Part shown: positions 56,501-64,000 of the stretch, piece after piece
Position numbering within the stretch: the first letter of the stretch is position 1
How the letters are laid out: every line of letters starts with the position of its first letter
DNA from: Annulohypoxylon bovei var. microspora
Taxonomy: Eukaryota; Ascomycota; Sordariomycetes; Xylariales; Hypoxylaceae
Assembly: GCA_022836615.1 (NCBI GenBank)
Contig: MU405257.1
Location: forward strand, 62,001 to 126,000
DNA length: 64,000 bases
Reading direction: 5' to 3'
Translations under genes and position numbers: made by a program
The notes under the pieces: generated by a model
Seen by the model: only the letters and a program-made list of their open reading frames with translations
The model's database searches: none
What the model was told of the DNA's origin: nothing

Positions 56501-57497
56501 TATCATCAGCCCTGTTCGAAGCATGGAAGTGACTTTCTAAATACCTGGGTGTATCCTAGCTTCAATTTAGTTCGATTCTTAGTTCAACTCTTAAAATCCA
56601 ATGGTGCTCTGACCAAGTTGACCAATGCGTTCCTGCTTCACCTTCCCCACCCAAGCAAGTCCAGAACTGCTATATCCAATCATAACCGTCGATTCTAGTA
56701 GCGCCTACCTGGCAGGCTAGAACAAAAAGAACTAAAATAATCTCCCTAAACAGCGCTTTTCTCAAAGGGGATAGTCCAGGCAGGTGCGCTAATGTACGTC
56801 GAACTAGCTTGGAGGTACGTGTTGTATGTACCCTAGGTAAGGTAGTATCGATGTAGCTTGAGATTTTGGGGGGGAAGTCGCGAGGATGGGATAGATGGGT
56901 TGACTGGCTTCCTTGAATACTAGTATTCATTTATCCTCGTCGAAGTTTGAAGCGGCCCCTTAATAATAATTATTTTTCCCCTTTGACTGACGATTAGAAC
57001 TTTTTGAAACCCTTTTCCCATGCGTGCATCTTGATACCCTTCGTTTTACTACTTCACGCACATCCGTGAAGTCTTCAATTCTAATCGTTTGATATTTTCG
57101 TTCTCTTTTTTATTTTTCATTTTCCTTTTCTATCCCGTCCATCATCCCGTTAAGGCGTGTGGTGCGCCTCCCCCTATTAATTCATACCCTGGAAATTTGA
57201 CGTTTACGTTTTTTTCCACCCGGCAGAGAAATACATACAGTATCTCCATCATACCCGGTGTGAACAGTGTCGAGCAATAACAATTCGATATTATTACCAC
57301 TTTGATACCCAACCCCCACTCCCGCTGTGCGCAACTTGGTCAAGTCGTCTTCCTCCTCAAACATCTTATGCGTTAGCCTGTGCCAAACTTCCCACTATCC
57401 AAAACGCCCACTCGACTATCTATTTTTCAATCTCTAGACGTGAATTTTACGTGGTACCGTATCCATCCAGACAACAACCTCGTCACGACCAATCACC
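53513..57497. other. 4-kb intergenic region without recognisable genes
   Basis: No gene supported. Short frames throughout (54034-54225, 55049-55237, 56123-56311, 56670-56930) carry no domain or splice support. It contains a heptamer microsatellite, a TATATAAG box (about 55904) without a convincing gene after it, and a T-rich 5' leader for the Msb1-type gene from about 57050. Confidence 0.5.
55457..55495 (+). repeat. (ATGATTG)5 heptamer microsatellite
   Basis: Five perfect 7-bp units plus a partial unit. Confidence 0.95.
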
Positions 57498-60400
57498 ATG
57501 CCGAGCCTCTTCTCTCGAATAAGAGGCAAAGATGGGTCGAAACTCAAGTCCAAGAAGAACGCCCATCTTAACGATTTGACACATCAATTGTCCAACAAGC
57601 CGCGCTGGGAAGATGCATACACGCGAACCTCCATCGAACCGGAAGAGGTACAAGAGCTCATCAAGATTTGCACAGAGGAGCTCAAAGCAAGAGGTACGAA
57701 TTTAATATATTTTTATCTGTCTGCTTTCACATCCATGAATTAACCTTAGCTAACCTCTTCGCGTGAATAGCTCTCGATTTACCCTTCCTTCTCCTTCCAT
57801 TTCGCCCGACTTCTGATCCAAGCGCCGTACGCACTTTTATCCGTCACTTTTTCGATGGCAACCAGAACTTGCTCGGTGAAGCCCTCCTGCAGGAGTTGCG
57901 GATGACCGAACCTATGGTATGTCTCAACATATCAAAATGCGCCGGTCTGATACGATTATTAACATATGTCTAGGTCATCTCCGGTGTTCTAAAATGGTGC
58001 TGGAGCAGACTGCAGGGTGGTGTCGTGGGATGGGACGCCTACGAACTGTTCAAGGTTGGAGAGCAAGGTATGTCTAATCTGTCTAGTAGGAACATGAATT
58101 ATATGCTAAGGAATTTCCTTGTTACTTAGACTCGAGCATGGCGCGCGACTCTTTCTCGACTTTCATTCCATTAAGCGTCGAGAACCAGGCACGATCCCAG
58201 ATCATCTTCAACTATTTCGATTTACTATCGGCTATCGCAGCTCATGGGAAATCCAATGGCTTTGGTGGCCGTAAACTATCTCGTATGGCGGCATGGTGGG
58301 CCTTCGAACACAAAGATTCAACTAACGGTTTCGAGGGCGGGTATAAGTCATGGTTGAGGTTTGTACAACCCTAAGGTTACCTTCATATCGGTTTGCTAAT
58401 TATTTATAGCGCTGCTGATGCCACGAGCCACATGTTCTTTGCCTACCTGAGGTCCTTATCTCCCCAGCAAACTCGTGCGGGCATAACCATGCTCCCGATG
58501 TCCCTGCAGAAACTCCTGCAGGAAACCGAGTATCCCCCGCAGACCCCGTCACTATTGATGTCATCTACGTACAAGGTTGTTATGATTGTCGACACCGTAT
58601 CGCCGACACCATTCGCACTTTTGCGCCGTGCTAACCATTTCCAATATCGCGATGAGGATCAAGCGCTTCGTGAATTTTCCGAGTTCGAAGATCCCGTCAA
58701 AGCTCTAACTGAGGAATGCCGCAGAGTTCTCAAAGCAATTTCTCTGGCAAACCAATCTCAGGTTTCTAGCTCGAAGCACTCTACTAGTCTGCGAGATGCT
58801 TCGTGGTCGCGATTCGAGGATATTGGGTTTGGAGATACCTTGGAAGAGGAGGAAGAGGACGAGGATACGGTCAAGATTAACCAGATCCGGAATCCCCGTG
58901 GTCTGCGAACTACCCCTGCGTCGGGTGTAAATCTGGGAAGGCCAACTACGCCCTCCTGGGCGGACTTCCTGTCTTCTGGTTTTGTTGACGACGCACCAAA
59001 TAGTCCATCAAATCTCTTGCTTCCACCGGATAAGATCCTGCCGCCTATAGAAACTGTTGTTAGGCAACGAAGCTCGCAATCGCACCGTCCACGACTAGAG
59101 AGTACGAATCAGCTAGAACCCGGCGAATTAGCTAGCATCAGTCGGTTTGACCTTGATGACGCATTCTGGTGGGTGTGGATGAGCAGTTTGGCCCCCGAGG
59201 AAACTGCCGAACGTAAATCTGCGTTTGGGAGATGTTCCGTAGTCGAGACGCTTATACGCCAAGGCCGGTGGCTCGTGATGGAAGAGATGGTGAAAGGCGC
59301 CGCCCCGGAGCCTGATGCGAACGCCTATATTGCAGAGAAAAAAGGCTTCTTCAGTTGGACGAGACGTGGCAGAGGTGTTTCCCGGAGCAAATCAACCTCG
59401 AAACCGATGACCGATAAAAACGGTCGGCTGCATCCCAGCACCGTTACCGGTGCCGGTTTAAGCAAGACCAGCATCGGGCCCGACCAGCATGCGAAGATCC
59501 AGGCGGCTGCGCAGAAACTTCAAGCCAAGCAGCTCCAAGAGCAGCAGATGGCACCCAAGGCGGAACGACGTGGGCGTACGGATGCCGATGTTCTCAGAGA
59601 AAAGACCAATAGCATCCTGACCCTGCAGCCGGGCGTTGTGAACGTAGCTTCTCCGGCAATGAAATGGGCGAGCAAATACGACAAGGAAGCTATTCGTGAG
59701 GCGTATCTTGGTAACTCATTTGCCGGTCGTGGTATATCCCAAACGTCGCTTCAATTGCCTTACCACCCACCCACGAACGGGCTCGTGACAAATGGCAGCA
59801 GCCTAAGGCCGGACGCTGCTGAACGCGCCCCGTCTCCAACCGTAGCGCCACCGCAACCCGAGCCCGAACAGAAGTCCCCGGCAGTGATCACTCCTGCTTT
59901 GCCCACGCCTCCAGCTGCGGAAAAGAAGCTTGAAGTCCCACAAGCAATCCACCCTGCTGAGCGATCAGAACCTACAGGTCGAGATTCACCTTTGCCTCCT
60001 CCTCCACGTGAAGAAGAGAACCTCGAAGCTGCTCGGGAGAATATGCTTTCCCCTGTACCGAGTAGTCCCGAGAGTAAGAAGTACAAAAAGCTTCACAAGG
60101 ATGAGAAGAAGAGTGGCGGATTTAGAAAGTTGTTCGGCCGAAATAAGAATCGACAATCTAAGCTGCCAGAGAACGCTGCTACTGATATCAACAGCTTCCT
60201 CGCTGCAGAACCACCGCAGGCAGCACGAAGTGCATCCCCGGCACCGGAAGCACAGCAACCCCAACCAGCTCCCCTCGAACCAGCTCTAGAGGCACCAGAG
60301 GAGCGGCCCGAGGAGGAGACACCTATACAGACGCCGGTAACACCTGTGGCTCGAAAGCCAGCCTATGATTCGTCTATCGATGACAACCTGTCTCGCGTTG

Positions 60401-60875
60401 ATACTGCGGAGGCTGCGGAGGCTCGTCAGGAGTTCTCTCGTTTTGACCAAGGTCCTCTCATGGACCAACCCGCCTTTATCCCCGACGAGGATCAGAGTGT
60501 TGACTCTGCCGCCCCGCCGCCGATTGCTAGACATCCTAGCAATCACCCCCCTATCGAGGAAGACGAAGAAGAGGGTGCACCATCACCGACTGTTCCGATG
60601 CAGGATCGGTGGGCTGCTATTAGGAGGAATGCCGCTGACCGCGCTGCACGACAGAGCGAGGAGCATAGTCGGGGCGCGTATAGCAAAACGACGGACGGTG
60701 ATGACGACACCAGTGGTGAAGAGAGTAAGAATAGCATTCTTTTGCGTAGTAATCCAACTGCTAACTTGTTGCAGCTATCGAATCTCGTGTAGCTCGAATT
60801 AAGGCCCGCGTTGCCGAGTTAACCGGGAACATGGATGGTGCCGCTGGACCCGGAACCCCCCCTGGTCGCCGCTAG
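57498..60875 (+). CDS. msb1: Msb1/Mug8-domain morphogenesis protein (RhoGAP-like fold)
   Basis: Six exons: 57498-57693, 57771-57916, 57974-58067, 58130-58358, 58410-60724 and 60775-60875; introns of 77, 57, 62, 51 and 50 bp. All are GT..AG, and every junction keeps frame (ELKAR|ALDLPFLLLPF, MTEPM|VISGVLKWCW, VGEQ|DSSMARDSF, KSWL|SAADATSHM, GEE|TIESRVARIK); 1026 residues. The Msb1/Mug8 domain spans about 35-480: PRWEDAYTRTSIEPEEVQEL, LDLPFLLLPFRP, FGGRKLSRMAAWWAFEH, HMFFAYLRSLSPQQTRAGI, then FDLDDAFWWVWMSSLAPEET and VVETLIRQGRWLVMEEM. The rest is disordered and Pro/Glu-rich with a basic patch (KKSGGFRKLFGRNKNRQ) and a short final helix. Budding-yeast Msb1 works with Cdc42, Bem1 and Boi proteins at sites of polar growth and fission-yeast Mug8 at division sites; a role at hyphal tips or septa is inferred. 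Confidence 0.95.
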
Positions 60876-63800
60876 GGGCGGTATTTTAGATGAAGACTTT
60901 GGGTACGAAACAATACGGATATCATACTAACATTACACATTCGCCTACATCACCCTGCCTAGAAGCCATTCCAGATGCATTCTTCCCTTCAGTAACGTTT
61001 GGCACTTGTGCCAAACGTTCCTTAATACAACTAGCCTTGTGCGCCTTTTTCTATTTCAATGATACCATTAGAACATGCCGTCTCATGTTCCTTTCGCGGC
61101 CAGGACCAGACTGGGATCTAAGTTTTTTCACTAATTTGAAGTTCGGCGTTTAACGTCAAACCATCACCCTTTGGGATTTCGCGGAGTGGAAGAATGGTCA
61201 CAGCTCGGTCTCCTAACAAAATTCGTTTTCAAGGCGACAAAGTAACCAGGGATGGAGGAGGCATAGCTTGGCTATGGATCGGATATTCTTGGGTTGCTAC
61301 TTGCGCCAGCCAAAAAAAAGAACAATAAACATGTCTTACTGCAGATTAATCCTTTCGGTCGTTTCTGGTTTTTCGAGTTCGAGGAGTAATGAGACGACAA
61401 GGGGTAGGAGATACCCATTCGCGAAGAAACGGGGAAGGGAAAGAGCTTGGAAGATACCTAGGTACTTTATTCGACAAGAGTGCCAACGCGCTTGCGTTTC
61501 TCTCTTTGATTCCATCGACGACGATTCTTTTTGCGTGCTTGATCTTGGTGATATACTAGTAGGTTGCTAACAAATATTCTTTCCCATTCGGATATGAGCA
61601 AGCTACCTAAATGCCTAATAACTATAGATCTCAAGAAATACATGTAGAATTTCTAGGACGCTTACATGGTACCAATATCCATATATACCTATATATCCTT
61701 CAGGAGTATTCGTAGCTATTACTCAGCGCTCTGTTATAGGAGCACAAACTAAACTGTGTAAGGGGTCACTTTACTATATGTCTTAAATTTTTGGTCTCCA
61801 AGATGGGTATCATATGACCTTCCTCAATGTTCCTACATATTATAGATACTTGGACGGTCGTCCTATCTATCCATATTTATATCAAAGATGATGTAACGTT
61901 AAAACCCATCAGAGCGATGAAAGCCCATGTTTAGTTTAAACCAACCTTCTTGCCTAGATATCTAGTGACTACCCGTTATACTCAACATCTAATCTCCATC
62001 CACCTTTTTATCCAAACAACCAACTGCCATATCAGTACCTAACCAGTAGAGTTTTTGTAGCATCGCAAACACAACTACAGCTAATGAGACTACTAAACAA
62101 ACATTCAATGCCATGCCGTCTGATAGACGGCTAACTTACTAAGATGTCTAAGTTGATGATAAGGGGAGTCTGAATTAGTGTAATTAGCTAATATATGATG
62201 CCGCTCTCGGAGACTAGGCCGTCGAGTCCAGGGTCCGATTCCCTGATTCGGATTATCCTTTTCTCTCTCTTCGCCATGCGAACACACCTAGTGAGATTTG
62301 GTATGTGTGGCCATGCCCAATGTTGGATGTACTTTTAGTTACGCTGGTGGAACGTATCATCAGACGGCCTGGCCAAAGGGTGGGCATGACACCGCACGCT
62401 AGTTGAGGCTCTGTTCCTGCGTTACATGCCTCGCCGTTTCTTACATATTTTCCCTTATTATTTAACAAGGTTCTTATGTAATTCCCTGTTGATAGACGAT
62501 GACGCGTTCACGGCTTAACTTCTCGATGTAAATGGAATGTCCTTCCGTACAGCCTCGACGGCCTGGTTGAAGAGGCCTTCGGGCTTAGATAGGTGAGTAT
62601 GTAATAGAAGACAGGATATTCTAACCTCCCTGTTTCTTCACCGGCTCCAATCATAGACATCTACTGCGTAATTCTATTAGTAACATAGAAAACCTACCAC
62701 ACCATTTTCTCAGATTAGTCAAGCCACCATCGGCCATTAGCCAGGGTATATAAGTCGTACAAAAAAGAAAGCCTCTGCAAGCCATCGACGCCCTCTGCCC
62801 GTACGGAACACCGCACGCGGCAGCATGAGACACGGTGGCTTGCCCATTCTGTCCACTACCATGTCACCGAGTCCAAATCCGAGCTTGAGCTTAAGCTCGA
62901 ACGTGGGCTCAGCTACATGCATATACGGGCATGTACTACGTTCCATGCTTTCTGGAAATAATTCCGCACTTTGCTTCGCTATTCGCTATCTCTCTATCTC
63001 TACCTAGGTCCTACATATATAATATACCTGTATAGCTAGCCGCCCGTATACACTTATTCTGCACCGCCCCTACGTCTGTATACCAGCCTAGCTTCACCCG
63101 ACCCAGAATGACCTCACCATTTCGATGTAGGTAGGTATCACGACCTACTACGAGCAGCCCTACATCAGGTCGTACGAAGCTGTGTGTCTGTACAACTCGT
63201 GCTTTTAATTGGCTAGCAATAATAGTGGACGCCGTATAGGAAGTCTCTCCTAACAATCTCTACTGCTTACTTTTAACCCATCCTAAGCTAAAATAGGGGC
63301 AAAATGCTTAATGCTCCTGATATTACTATCCGTACACTAAGTCTCTTCTGAATAGGCACATATACTACGTTTCAGGGATACGGAGATATGTAAGCCCTAG
63401 ATACGGCTTAAGCACGATGGGATAGGGGGGTGGGTGTATGAGCATGCGTGTACGGAAGATCGTCTTATGGGGCTTCCTCCACACCACCTAGGTAGGTACC
63501 TATCTAGCTATCTACCCAGATATCCAGATACCTAAAAACCTGCTCCAGCAAGTACAAGACTCAAATCATACCTAGTATTTTACTGCACGGCATACCGACG
63601 CCCATACTAACATACCCTCAAACCCCCAACCTCCACCTCAACCCGCAGCCCATCCACGCGTGCATGTACCTACCTACCTACACAATAGCCTACTCCGTGC
63701 GAGTAGCGTCAGCCAGCCCTACCGATCCGGGCAGTGAGCGGCGTGCCAAGTCCAGACCAAGTACCCATATCCGTCCCCCATGCAGGCCTGATACGGTAGA

Positions 63801-64000
63801 GCATACATATGTACCTAGCAATAGGCTAGCCCCTCAAATCTACCTACATACATACGTGCCATCTGGGTTCCGCAGGACCTGCTTGCGGGACCTGCATGTA
63901 CGTCTGTGTGGGTAGCGTGAAGCCCCGGCTTCAGCTCGCGGGTTGGGGGCCGCTCACCTTCCCGTCTGGGCATTCCGCTGTGTAGGTATGTACTTACATA
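60876..64000. other. Intergenic region to the window end
   Basis: No gene I can support. It holds the 3' region of the Msb1-type gene with a perfect hairpin, a GGGTATATAAG box at about 62746-62756 followed by a short frame (62825-63007, MRHGGLPILSTTMSPSPNPS) without recognisable features, and dense TACCTA/CCTAGG clusters at about 63485-63530 and 63663-63685. A weak tRNA-like T-arm near 62222-62240 was rejected. Confidence 0.5.
60994..61019. repeat. Perfect hairpin, 12-bp arms and 2-bp centre
   Basis: AACGTTTGGCAC at 60994-61005 and its exact complement GTGCCAAACGTT at 61008-61019 around TT. It lies about 120 bp after the Msb1-type stop codon, most likely in the 3' UTR or just beyond. Confidence 0.85.

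Noticed and set aside
61268..61570. 100-codon + frame and a Lys/Arg-rich minus-strand stretch (about 61480-61550) resembling a ribosomal-protein tail
   Set aside because: No start, splice pattern or family match could be supported on either strand.
62190..62250. tRNA-like T-arm CAGGGTCCGATTCCCTG
   Set aside because: Stem is good, but the loop lacks TTC, and no acceptor, D-arm or anticodon stem can be paired around it on either strand.

Overview
The window looks like part of a filamentous ascomycete (Pezizomycotina) chromosome, most likely a Sordariomycete and possibly Xylariales. The order is inferred from style and gene content, not proven. The supporting signs are: genes with short GT..AG introns of about 50-300 bp, typical Pezizomycotina proteins (GH3 beta-xylosidase, DHA2 transporter, Msb1, GUP1, Pof7, Mtm1, UNG), and a 12.6-kb AT-saturated block that carries the C-to-T/G-to-A signature of repeat-induced point mutation (RIP). 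Intergenic DNA is full of the motif family TACCTA/TAGGTA/CCTAGG, which is rare inside the genes. No tRNA, rRNA or CRISPR array was found.

Layout. 1-1.1 kb: a secreted-protein gene broken by an 824-bp non-autonomous hAT-type element with perfect 22-bp inverted ends and an 8-bp target duplication. 2.4-4.8 kb: secreted GH3 beta-xylosidase with a candidate XlnR/Xyr1 box upstream. 5.8-7.9 kb: two lineage-specific hypothetical genes, possibly distant relatives. 8.2-8.8 kb: a 642-bp element with ~76-bp inverted ends. 9.8-11.6 kb: DHA2 drug-efflux transporter. 12.9-16.8 kb: a small membrane protein and a two-exon iron-sulfur L-serine dehydratase with a mitochondrial-type leader. 17.7-18.9 kb: F-box-like protein. 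19.4-23.1 kb: convergent GUP1 (MBOAT) and FAR-17a/AIG1-type membrane protein. 24.7-27.0 kb: a conserved-looking coiled-coil protein of unknown function.

27-31.6 kb is a gene desert. 31.87-44.50 kb is an LTR retrotransposon (318-bp LTRs, 5-bp target duplication CATAA). A second LTR element (310-bp LTRs, 5.67 kb, probably inverted) sits inside it, and both are heavily RIP-mutated. 44.98-47.3 kb holds gene relics whose premature stops mostly fall where Gln codons would become stops by CpA-to-TpA change.

47.6-53.5 kb returns to housekeeping genes: Pof7/FBXO9-type F-box protein, divergently transcribed Mtm1/SLC25A39-type carrier, and uracil-DNA glycosylase. 57.5-60.9 kb is a six-exon Msb1/Mug8 morphogenesis protein. 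The last 3 kb has no gene I can support.

The genes are mostly independent housekeeping loci. I see no secondary-metabolite cluster or defence island, and nothing I would call a new multi-gene system. The most informative structures are the transposable elements with exact boundaries, the RIP gradient across the LTR pair, the RIP-like pseudogenes, and several conserved-looking proteins of unknown function.
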